NCBI GenBank assembly: GCA_026989405.1
Contig: JALSJL010000182.1
Coordinates: 1-20,040, forward strand
Direction of reading: 5' to 3'
Length of the DNA: 20,040 nt
Origin: Marinosulfonomonas sp.
GTDB lineage: Bacteria; Pseudomonadota; Alphaproteobacteria; Rhodobacterales; Rhodobacteraceae
Both the position numbers and the translations under genes were made by a program. Below, piece by piece: positions 9,466 through 15,518 of this stretch (position 1 is its first letter; every line of letters starts with the position of its first letter). The notes below the pieces were generated by a model. That model saw nothing but the letters and a program-made list of their open reading frames with translations. It ran no database searches and had not been told where the DNA came from.

Positions 9466-10245
9466 TCAATCATAGCTGTGCCCCGCCCGCAGCCCTTCGC
9501 GCACCCGGTGCGCCACTTCCAGAAACTCGGGCGTGTCGCGAATATCCAGCGGGCGTTCGCGCGGCAACGGGCTGTCGATCACATCGGCAATCCGCCCCGG
9601 TCGCGGGCTCATCACCACGATCTTGGTCGACAGGTAAACCGCTTCGGGGATCGAATGCGTGACAAAGGCAATCGTCTTTTCGGTTTCAGCCCAAAGGTGC
9701 AGAAGCTGCTCGTTCAGGTGATCGCGCACGATCTCGTCCAGCGCGCCAAAGGGCTCATCCATCAGCAGGATATCCGCATCGAACGCCAGCGCGCGGGCAA
9801 TGCTGGCGCGCTGCTGCATTCCCCCCGACAACTGCCAGGGATACTTCTTTTCGAACCCGGCGAGGTCCACCAGTTCCAGCACTTTTCGAACACGCTCTTC
9901 TTGTTCGGCCTTGGAAAACCCCATGATCTCCAGCGGAAGTTTCACATTTCCACCAATCGTGCGCCAGGGATACAGGCCCGCCGCCTGGAACACATACCCG
10001 TAGGCCCGTGCGCGGCGCGCCTCGTCGGGCGTCATGCCGTTCACACAGATCGTCCCCGATGTCGGCTCTTCCAGGGCGGCAATCACGCGCAGAAATGTCG
10101 TCTTGCCACAACCCGACGGGCCGATGAACGAAACGAACTCGCCAGCCCCGATGTCCAGGCTGACATCCTTGAGCGCATGCACCGGCCCGTCATTGGTCTG
10201 GAACGTCAGGCTGAGGTTTTTTGCCTTGATTACCGTCGAATGCAA
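9466..10245 (-). CDS. ABC transporter ATP-binding protein, SsuB/TauB/ThiZ type
   Basis: 259-residue ATPase energising the operon's importer. Walker A is GPSGCGKTT (42-50), the Q-loop is YVFQAAGLYPWRT (84-96), the signature is LSGGMQQR (139-146), Walker B is ILLMDEPFGALD (159-170) and the switch histidine is in VTHSIPEA (195-202). The start codon is unusual: the best start is TTG at 10245, with GGAG nine bases upstream. No in-frame ATG or GTG lies between the upstream stop codon and the first conserved strand (VIKAKNLSLTF). Nine bases separate it from the first permease gene. The N-terminal extent is therefore the only uncertain point. Confidence 0.92.
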   Translation of the reverse strand: MHSTVIKAKNLSLTFQTNDGPVHALKDVSLDIGAGEFVSFIGPSGCGKTTFLRVIAALEEPTSGTICVNGMTPDEARRARAYGYVFQAAGLYPWRTIGGNVKLPLEIMGFSKAEQEERVRKVLELVDLAGFEKKYPWQLSGGMQQRASIARALAFDADILLMDEPFGALDEIVRDHLNEQLLHLWAETEKTIAFVTHSIPEAVYLSTKIVVMSPRPGRIADVIDSPLPRERPLDIRDTPEFLEVAHRVREGLRAGHSYD

Positions 10246-10276
10246 GTAAGTGATCTCCAGTATTTTCCGGCTTCAG

Positions 10277-10600
10277 TCAGCCAAAAGTGAATGTCATGGT
10301 TTTGCCACCAATAGTGCCAGTCCCAGTGCCGCGTGTGCCAGTAGTGACAAAGGAAAACGGCCCACTCTGCCCATCGCTGCATTGGAACGTGCCTTCACCA
10401 GTTCTTTCCGTTACATACACAAACGAACCCGTACACGTGCGTCCGCCGCTTGAAGTAATCGATAGCACGCCGGCGCCGTCGAGTCCCCCGGTTGCGGTCC
10501 CTGTGAACGTTTCCGATCCGTCGGCAAGCTGGCCTACTACTGGCAATGTCAATGAGCACGCTGAAAGCAACAACGGCAAAAGCAGCCTTGGAAAGGCCAT
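10277..10600 (-). CDS. Small predicted lipoprotein of unknown function
   Basis: 107 residues. A short signal peptide (MAFPRLLLPLLLSAC) has lipobox LSAC with Cys15, so the protein should be lipid-anchored in the envelope. The rest is rich in Gly, Thr and Ser with regularly spaced hydrophobic strands (TGTATGGLDGAGVLSI, CTGSFVYV, GTGTGTIGGKTMTFTF), which suggests a small beta-sheet domain. Two further cysteines (in RTCTGSF and TFQCSDG) could form a disulfide. A strong AGGAGG precedes the ATG, so the gene is real. It lies between dihydropyrimidinase (25 bases) and the ATPase (31 bases) in the same operon, and its base use looks less GC-rich than its neighbours. I do not recognise the family; a transporter accessory role is only possible. 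Confidence 0.78.
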   Translation of the reverse strand: MAFPRLLLPLLLSACSLTLPVVGQLADGSETFTGTATGGLDGAGVLSITSSGGRTCTGSFVYVTERTGEGTFQCSDGQSGPFSFVTTGTRGTGTGTIGGKTMTFTFG

Positions 10601-10625
10601 CTCTAATTCCTCCTATTTTGCAAAA

Positions 10626-12080
10626 TCACACCCCGCTTGCCGGAATGCCGCTGCGCTTCACCGATCGCGGTGCGGTCAGCTCTTTCCAGGTGCTCAGGGC
10701 CTTGTTGACGGTGCCATTGGGCGCGCGCTTGACGAATTTTCCGTGGCCTTCCTGCGTGCGCATCTCGCCATCATGCACCGCGACATGGCCGCGCGTCAGC
10801 GTGAACCGCGGCAGCCCCTTCACATGGTGGCCCTCGAACACGTTATAGTCGATGGCCGACTGCTGGCTCTCGGCGGTGATGGTCTTCTCCTTTTCCGGGT
10901 CCCAGACCACGATATCGGCATCCGACCCCACCATTATTGCACCCTTTTTCGGATAGCAATTCAATATCTTGGCGATGTTTGTTGATGTCACGGCGACAAA
11001 CTCGTTCATGGTCAGCCGCCCGGTTGCCACCCCATGCGTCCACAGCATCGGCATGCGGTCTTCCAATCCGCCGGTGCCGTTCGGGATCTTGGTGAAATCT
11101 CCGACGCCAAAGCGTTTCTGTTCGGTGGTAAAGGCGCAATGGTCTGTCGCCACCACGGAAAGCGAGCCGCTTTGAAGCCCGGCCCACAAGCTGTCCTGGT
11201 GCTTTTTCGACCGGAACGGCGGGCTCATCACCCGTCGCGCCGCGTGGTCCCAGTCCTTGTCGAAATACTCGCTTTCATCCAGCGTCAGGTGCTGAATGAG
11301 CGGCTCGCCCCAGACCCGCTTGCCCTGCATGCGCGCGCGCCGGATCGCCTCGTGGCTGTCCTCGCAGGACGTGTGCACGACATAAAGCGGCACCCCGGCC
11401 ATGTCGGCGATCATGATCGCGCGGTTCGTCGCCTCGCCTTCCACCTGCGGCGGGCGGGAATAGGCGTGCGCTTCGGGGCCGGTGTTGCCCTCGGCCAGCA
11501 GCTTGGCGCTGAGCTCGGCCACCACATCGCCGTTCTCGGCATGCACCAGAGGGATCGCCCCAAGCTCGGCGCAGCGCTGGAACGAGGCATAAAGCTCGTC
11601 ATCGTTCACCATCAGCGCGCCCTTGTAGGCAAGAAAATGCTTGAACGTGTTGATACCGCGCTCTTTGACCACGGTTTCCATCTCGTCGAACACCTGCTCG
11701 CCCCACCAGGTGATCGCCATGTGGAACGAATAATCGCAATTGGCCCGGGTCGACTTGTTGTCCCACATCTGCAGCGCGTCCAGCAGCCCCTGCTCCGGGC
11801 TGGGCAGCGCGAAATCGACGACCATGGTGGTGCCGCCGGCCAGGGCGGCCCGCGTGCCGCTCTCGAAATCGTCCGAACTGTAGGTGCCCATGAACGGCAT
11901 TTCCAGGTGCGTGTGCGGGTCGATCCCGCCGGGCATCACATAGCAGCCCGTTGCGTCAAGATCCTGATCTCCCTTCAGGTTTTCGCCGATTTCGGTGATC
12001 TTCCCGTCCTCGATCGCCACATCCGCCTTGTAGGTCAGATCGGCGGTGACAATGGTTCCGTTCTTGATGACTGTCGTCAT
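10626..12080 (-). CDS. hydA: Dihydropyrimidinase (D-hydantoinase family)
   Basis: 484-residue cytoplasmic zinc amidohydrolase that opens the ring of 5,6-dihydrouracil or dihydrothymine to give N-carbamoyl-beta-alanine or its methyl homologue. All binuclear metal ligands are visible: GGIDPHTHLE (His56, His58), the carboxylated lysine in FLAYKGA (Lys153), LVHAENG (His180), VVHTS (His236) and ATDHC (Asp313). Length and the C-terminal layout fit dihydropyrimidinases (also called PydB, HyuA-like). AGGGGAA lies ahead of the ATG. The gene is 13 bases after the GH114-like gene and 25 bases before the small lipoprotein gene. Flanking beta-ureidopropionase-type hydrolase, RutR and PreTA favour a pyrimidine role over hydantoin use, though many of these enzymes accept both. 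Confidence 0.95.
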   Translation of the reverse strand: MTTVIKNGTIVTADLTYKADVAIEDGKITEIGENLKGDQDLDATGCYVMPGGIDPHTHLEMPFMGTYSSDDFESGTRAALAGGTTMVVDFALPSPEQGLLDALQMWDNKSTRANCDYSFHMAITWWGEQVFDEMETVVKERGINTFKHFLAYKGALMVNDDELYASFQRCAELGAIPLVHAENGDVVAELSAKLLAEGNTGPEAHAYSRPPQVEGEATNRAIMIADMAGVPLYVVHTSCEDSHEAIRRARMQGKRVWGEPLIQHLTLDESEYFDKDWDHAARRVMSPPFRSKKHQDSLWAGLQSGSLSVVATDHCAFTTEQKRFGVGDFTKIPNGTGGLEDRMPMLWTHGVATGRLTMNEFVAVTSTNIAKILNCYPKKGAIMVGSDADIVVWDPEKEKTITAESQQSAIDYNVFEGHHVKGLPRFTLTRGHVAVHDGEMRTQEGHGKFVKRAPNGTVNKALSTWKELTAPRSVKRSGIPASGV

Positions 12081-12093
12081 GTTATTCCCCTGT

Positions 12094-12912
12094 CTAGTTG
12101 CATGGCGTAAGCGCCGCCCCCAGGTCGCGATCCTTCAGGATCATGTGCACCCCTTGCGATCTGGCCCAGGAACAAGCCGCGTTCCAGTTGACGCCCGTAT
12201 CGGTGTATTCTGCCGCCAGCACCGGCTTTCCGGCGGCCTGATAGGCCAGCACCTGGCTGCACCAGCCCTGGTCGAAACAGTCTTCGGTGATCACGAAATC
12301 CAGCGTTCCCACAAGCTGGCTGGTCAGTTCCGGCACGTTCTTCTGGCCGATCTCCATGCCCATCCCCTGCGCGATGCTCGCGAGTGCCAGCACATAAGAC
12401 ACGGTATCGGCCTCGGAAATCGTGAACCCGCTGTTGTTGGTATAGACATCCATGTTGTCGGGCTCAATCGCCTCGAACCCCTTGTCGCGGGCGCGCTGGA
12501 AACGGGCCTGCATGATCGGCAGCAAGATCGCCTGCTGGCGGATATCCAGGTATTTCTCGCCCGGCCAGTTGGCCAGGTTGTTGCCCTTCACGCTGGCGGG
12601 GAAGGCATCCTTGTCGGCGCGCCAGTCTTCCCAGGTGCCGACGGATATGTAGGCGATGGTCTTGATGCCAGCGGCCTTGACCTGCGCAATCTGGGCGGCG
12701 GTCACTTCGTCCGGGTCGACATCAAGCATCTTCAGCTTGCGGCTCATGTCCAACGGTCCGCTCAACTGCCAGTCCCAGTAGGAATCCAGCGACACATCCG
12801 GCGGCGGACCGGCCGGACCAGAGCCAATACCGCCCGGCGCACAGGCGGCAAGCAGCGCCGCCGCCAGCACCAGCGCCCCCCGCATTACCGGTCTTGCAAT
12901 TCCATCAGCCAT
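12094..12912 (-). CDS. GH114-like (endo-alpha-1,4-polygalactosaminidase-type) lipoprotein
   Basis: 272 residues. The signal peptide ends in lipobox LAAC (Cys24), then comes a Gly/Pro linker and a TIM-barrel-like domain. The opening SLDSYWDWQLSGPLD, KMLDVDPDE and GIKTIAYISVGTWEDWR (83-98), then LANWPGEKYLDIR (113-125) and KGFEAIEPDNMDVY (144-157), match the layout of the GH114/TM1410 family. Asp65 and the acidic cluster Glu150-Asp152-Asp155 are candidate catalytic or binding residues. Known activity in the family is hydrolysis of galactosamine polymers, which has no obvious link to pyrimidines. The gene sits inside the pyrimidine operon, 66 bases after the M20 hydrolase and 13 before hydA. The ATG at 12912 has AAGG upstream; an alternative ATG at 12885 would give a tighter signal peptide. 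Confidence 0.85.
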   Translation of the reverse strand: MADGIARPVMRGALVLAAALLAACAPGGIGSGPAGPPPDVSLDSYWDWQLSGPLDMSRKLKMLDVDPDEVTAAQIAQVKAAGIKTIAYISVGTWEDWRADKDAFPASVKGNNLANWPGEKYLDIRQQAILLPIMQARFQRARDKGFEAIEPDNMDVYTNNSGFTISEADTVSYVLALASIAQGMGMEIGQKNVPELTSQLVGTLDFVITEDCFDQGWCSQVLAYQAAGKPVLAAEYTDTGVNWNAACSWARSQGVHMILKDRDLGAALTPCN

Positions 12913-12948
12913 CCCGGACCTTCATCTTGCCGCAAATACTCCGGGGGT

Positions 12949-12967
12949 CCGGGGGCAGCGCCCCCGG
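12949..12967 (-). repeat. GC hairpin and divergent intergenic repeat (copy C) after the M20 hydrolase
   Basis: A perfect 8-bp stem, CCGGGGGC-AGC-GCCCCCGG, lies 12 bases after the M20 hydrolase stop. On the minus strand it runs on (to about 12918) into CCCCCGGAGTATTTGCGG and AAGATGAAG, a clear relative of copies A and B with the same GnnTATTTG core and purine-rich tail. It lacks a U-tract. It lies inside the operon and may attenuate or process the transcript; the ribosome site of the next gene follows directly. Confidence 0.7.
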
Positions 12968-12978
12968 CCCTTTCCGGA

Positions 12979-14229
12979 TCATTCCACGATCTCCGCCGTT
13001 TCCACCACCGCGTGCATCAAGACATCGGCCCCCGCAGTGGCCCATTCCTTGCTGATCTCTTCGGCTTCGTTGTGGCTGAGGCCATCGACACAGGGGCACA
13101 TCACCATCGCCGTGGGCGCCACCCGGTTGATCCAGCAGGCGTCATGGCCGGCGCCGGAAATCAGGTCCATGTGACTGTATCCCAGCCGCTCGGCCGCGTT
13201 GCGCACCGCGGTGACGCACCCCTCGTCAAAGGTCACCGGATCGAACCCGCCGACCTTTTCCAACTCGACGCCCAACCCCATCTCGTCCGCGATCTTTTTC
13301 GCGCCCGCGGCAAAGCGCTTTTCCATGTCCTCGATCACGGCCAGATCGGGGCTGCGGAAATCGACGGTAAAGACCACCTTTCCCGGGATCACGTTGCGCG
13401 AATTCGGATAAACATCGATATGGCCCGCCGCCCCCACCGCATGCGGCTTGTGGCTCCAGGCGATCTCGTCCACCAACTCCAGCATCCGCGCCATGCCAAG
13501 GCCCGCGTTCTTGCGCATCGGCATGGGCGTAGAGCCGGTGTGGCTTTCCTTGCCGGTCACCGTGACCTGCGTCCAGCTCAGCCCCTGGCCGTGGGTGACG
13601 ACGCCGATATCCTTGCCCTCGGCCTCAAGGATCGGGCCCTGCTCGATGTGCAATTCGAAGAATGCGTGCATCTTGCGCGCGCCGACCTCTTCCTCGCCCT
13701 TCCAGCCGATGCGCTGCAACTCGTCGCCGAACTTCAGCCCGTCCGCATCTTCGCGGTCGTAGGCCCAGTCCTGCGTGTGCATCCCGGCAAAGACGCCCGA
13801 GGCCAGCATCGCCGGCGCAAACCGCGTGCCCTCCTCGTTGGTCCAGTTCGTCACGACGATGGGATGTTTCGTCTTGATCCCGAGGTCATTGAGCGTGCGG
13901 ATGATCTCCAGCCCGCCAAGCACCCCCAGCACCCCGTCATACTTGCCCCCCGTTGGCTGCGTATCCAGATGCGAGCCGACGTAAACCGGCAGCGCATCCG
14001 GGTCGGTGCCTTCGCGCCGGGCAAACATGTTGCCCATCTGGTCCAGCCCCATGCTCATGCCGGCCTGCTCGCACCACTTCTGGAACAGCGCGCGGCCCTC
14101 GGCATCTTCATCGGTCAGGGTCTGGCGATTGTTGCCGCCGGCCACGCCGGGGCCGATCGTGGCCATTTCCATCAGGCTGTCCCACAAACGGTCGCCATTG
14201 ATTTTCAGGTTTTCACCAGGTGCTGCCAT
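12979..14229 (-). CDS. hyuC: M20-family carbamoyl-amidohydrolase (beta-ureidopropionase / N-carbamoyl amino acid hydrolase)
   Basis: 416-residue cytoplasmic metallohydrolase of the AmaB/HyuC/PydC group. It should release ammonia and CO2 from N-carbamoyl-beta-alanine, the third step of the reductive pyrimidine route. Metal and catalytic residues are visible: GSHLDTQPTGGKYDG (His87, Asp98), TNEEGTRF (Glu132, Glu133), FFELHIEQGP (His194, Glu196) and GLSHNE (His386). The dimerisation/substrate loop region GHIDVYPNSRNVIPG (269-283) is also typical. GGGAG lies ahead of the ATG. It is the first gene of the minus-strand operon, starting 64 bases inside a RutR-type operator. Allantoate amidohydrolase is an alternative in this family, but the neighbours support a pyrimidine substrate. 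Confidence 0.93.
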   Translation of the reverse strand: MAAPGENLKINGDRLWDSLMEMATIGPGVAGGNNRQTLTDEDAEGRALFQKWCEQAGMSMGLDQMGNMFARREGTDPDALPVYVGSHLDTQPTGGKYDGVLGVLGGLEIIRTLNDLGIKTKHPIVVTNWTNEEGTRFAPAMLASGVFAGMHTQDWAYDREDADGLKFGDELQRIGWKGEEEVGARKMHAFFELHIEQGPILEAEGKDIGVVTHGQGLSWTQVTVTGKESHTGSTPMPMRKNAGLGMARMLELVDEIAWSHKPHAVGAAGHIDVYPNSRNVIPGKVVFTVDFRSPDLAVIEDMEKRFAAGAKKIADEMGLGVELEKVGGFDPVTFDEGCVTAVRNAAERLGYSHMDLISGAGHDACWINRVAPTAMVMCPCVDGLSHNEAEEISKEWATAGADVLMHAVVETAEIVE

Positions 14230-14273
14230 TTCTCATTCTCCCTGCACCAATTTCCTCGCCAAACCGGGAGCTG

Positions 14274-14279
14274 ATCATA
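14274..14279 (-). promoter_or_regulatory. Candidate -10 box of the pyrimidine operon
   Basis: Minus-strand TATGAT lies 45 bases ahead of the operon's first ATG. A -35 box at normal spacing would fall inside the RutR-type palindrome (14297-14302, AAATGG, a poor match). The operator would therefore cover the -35 region, as expected for repression. Confidence 0.45.
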
Positions 14280-14292
14280 CCGCGCCATCAGT

Positions 14293-14308
14293 TTGACCAT
14301 TTGGTCAA
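14293..14308. promoter_or_regulatory. RutR-type operator palindrome
   Basis: The 16-base sequence TTGACCATTTGGTCAA is a perfect inverted repeat with 7-bp arms around TT. It agrees with the consensus I know for E. coli RutR (TTGACCAnnTGGTCAA). It lies between the divergent M20 hydrolase and rutR genes, 64 bases from the former's start and about 121 from the latter's. RutR should bind here in the absence of uracil or thymine and repress the operon, and possibly itself. Confidence 0.92.
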
Positions 14309-14429
14309 CAACACGCTAACAAAGGTGGTGCGCCAGTCAAGGCGGTCCGCAGGGTTTCGGGCAAATAAAATACTCTGGCCGGGGCTGCGAAAATATTGTG
14401 CGAACAGGAAAATCCCCTACACTGCCGGC

Positions 14430-15044
14430 ATGAACAAAGTCCGCCCCCAGACCCGAATTCAACGCAAGAACACCGAGGCAATTCTTGAGGCCGCGCTGTC
14501 GGTTTTCTCGCGCGCGGGGTTCCGTGGCGCGACGCTGGATCAGATTGCCAGGGAAGCGGGCCTGTCCAAGCCGAACCTGCTTTACTATTTCCCGTCCAAG
14601 GAAGCGATCCACATCGAGCTGTTGTCCGGGCTGATGGATGTCTGGTTGGCGCCGCTGCACCAGATGGACGAACACGGCGACCCGATTGAAGAAATCGTGG
14701 CCTATGTGCTGCGCAAGCTTGAAATGTCGCGCGAATTGCCCAATGAAAGCCGACTGTTCGCCAATGAAATCGTGCACGGAGCGCCCCGCATCCTGGACCA
14801 GATAAAGGGCGACCTGCGCGCGCTTGTCGAAGAAAAGGCGGCCGTCATCCAGGGCTGGATCGACGCCGGAAAACTGGCCCCGCTTGAACCGCGCCACCTG
14901 TTGTTTTCGATCTGGGCCACCACCCAGCACTACGCCGATTTCGACGTGCAGGTGCGCGGTATCCTGCGGCCAGAGGCAAACGCCCACTTCAACGACGCTG
15001 CCGAGTTTCTTGAACAGTTCTACCGTCGCGCCCTGCGCCCCTGA
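14430..15044 (+). CDS. rutR: TetR-family transcriptional regulator, RutR (uracil-responsive)
   Basis: 204 residues. The N-terminal TetR helix-turn-helix spans about 14-60 (ILEAALSVFSRAGFRGATLDQIAREAG, then LSKPNLLYYFPSKEAIH). The C-terminal ligand domain keeps several stretches that I recall from E. coli RutR: DVWLAPL (70-76), ESRLFANEI, GDLRALVEEK, GWIDAGKLAP and IWATTQHYADF. RutR binds uracil or thymine and then leaves its DNA site. I chose the ATG at 14430; the frame is open back to 14220, but that extension crosses the operator and does not look like protein. The ribosome site is weak (AGGA about 20 bases ahead), so expression may be low. It is divergent from the pyrimidine operon with the palindromic operator between them. 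Confidence 0.93.
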   Translation: MNKVRPQTRIQRKNTEAILEAALSVFSRAGFRGATLDQIAREAGLSKPNLLYYFPSKEAIHIELLSGLMDVWLAPLHQMDEHGDPIEEIVAYVLRKLEMSRELPNESRLFANEIVHGAPRILDQIKGDLRALVEEKAAVIQGWIDAGKLAPLEPRHLLFSIWATTQHYADFDVQVRGILRPEANAHFNDAAEFLEQFYRRALRP

Positions 15045-15065
15045 ACCAGGGCACGTTTACGGATT

Positions 15066-15081
15066 GTCAATCTGTATTGAC
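15066..15081. promoter_or_regulatory. Inverted repeat ahead of the small unknown gene
   Basis: GTCAAT-CTGT-ATTGAC is a perfect 6-bp inverted repeat, 44 bases ahead of the start at 15125 and 22 bases after the rutR stop. It may be an operator or may overlap a promoter (TTGTCA and TTGACT are both -35-like). It is not a RutR site, as the arms lack the GACCA/TGGTC core. Confidence 0.4.
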
Positions 15082-15124
15082 TATTCCCGTTGTCGTGGGG
15101 GTTCCTTTTCAAGGAGCAAATCAG

Positions 15125-15460
15125 ATGTCAGACTTGGCAACACCGGCCTTCAGGCATGTCGGGCAGACCCTGCATGAACCCAGGCCCGGACCCGCCGCTG
15201 CCCCGGAACGCGTGGCACCGACCTTGCCGGACGACGGGGCACAGCCCGCCAGACAACAGGCTACAATTGCGCCCGGTGAAAACCTGGCCGATGACCGTCT
15301 GACCGGCCCGCCCCCCGCCTTCGAAGCGAACCTTCTCGATCTGACCAGGGACATCGCCACCCTGATCCGGGATATCGAAGCCGCCCGCCAATCGGCCCGC
15401 GAGGCCTATGATCTGGCCCCGATCAGCGAGCGGCCCGGGGTTGAACCGACCGCCCAATGA
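15125..15460 (+). CDS. Small hypothetical protein
   Basis: 111 residues, no family recognised. The first 60 residues are rich in Pro, Ala and charged residues (PRPGPAAAPERVAPTLP) and should be disordered. Residues about 66-97 (FEANLLDLTRDIATLIRDIEAA and on) form a likely amphipathic helix. There is no signal peptide or membrane segment. I accept it as a gene because AAGGAG lies ten bases ahead of the ATG, codon use fits the genome, and an inverted repeat lies upstream. An earlier in-frame start at 15077 has no ribosome site. It follows rutR by 80 bases and runs toward preA, with a large hairpin between them. A phasin-like or structural role cannot be supported. Confidence 0.6.
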   Translation: MSDLATPAFRHVGQTLHEPRPGPAAAPERVAPTLPDDGAQPARQQATIAPGENLADDRLTGPPPAFEANLLDLTRDIATLIRDIEAARQSAREAYDLAPISERPGVEPTAQ

Positions 15461-15461
15461 A

Positions 15462-15504
15462 CCCGGCACCCTGAGGCCGCGCCCTGGGACCGGCCGGTGC
15501 CGGG
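15462..15504. terminator. Large hairpin between convergent genes
   Basis: CCCGGCACC (15462-15470) pairs perfectly with GGTGCCGGG (15496-15504). Inside it, GGCCG (15475-15479) pairs with CGGCC (15491-15495), leaving a 4-base bulge and an 11-base loop. It lies between the small unknown gene and the end of preA. There is no U-tract on either strand, so it may be a barrier or 3'-end stabiliser rather than a classical terminator. Confidence 0.6.
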
Positions 15505-15518
15505 AAATCACTGTCGCA

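Noticed and set aside
12046..14274. 742-codon open frame on the plus strand, antisense to the M20 hydrolase, GH114-like and hydA start region
   Set aside because: It reads as His/Arg/Gly-rich sequence with no domain, lies exactly opposite well-supported genes, and is a usual shadow frame in GC-rich DNA.
14220..14429. N-terminal extension of the RutR frame
   Set aside because: It would cross the operator and promoter, is not protein-like, and RutR homologues start close to the ATG at 14430.
15030..15052. Hairpin terminator at the rutR stop (GCCCTG / CAGGGC)
   Set aside because: The stem is only 6 bp, partly inside the coding end, and no T-run follows.
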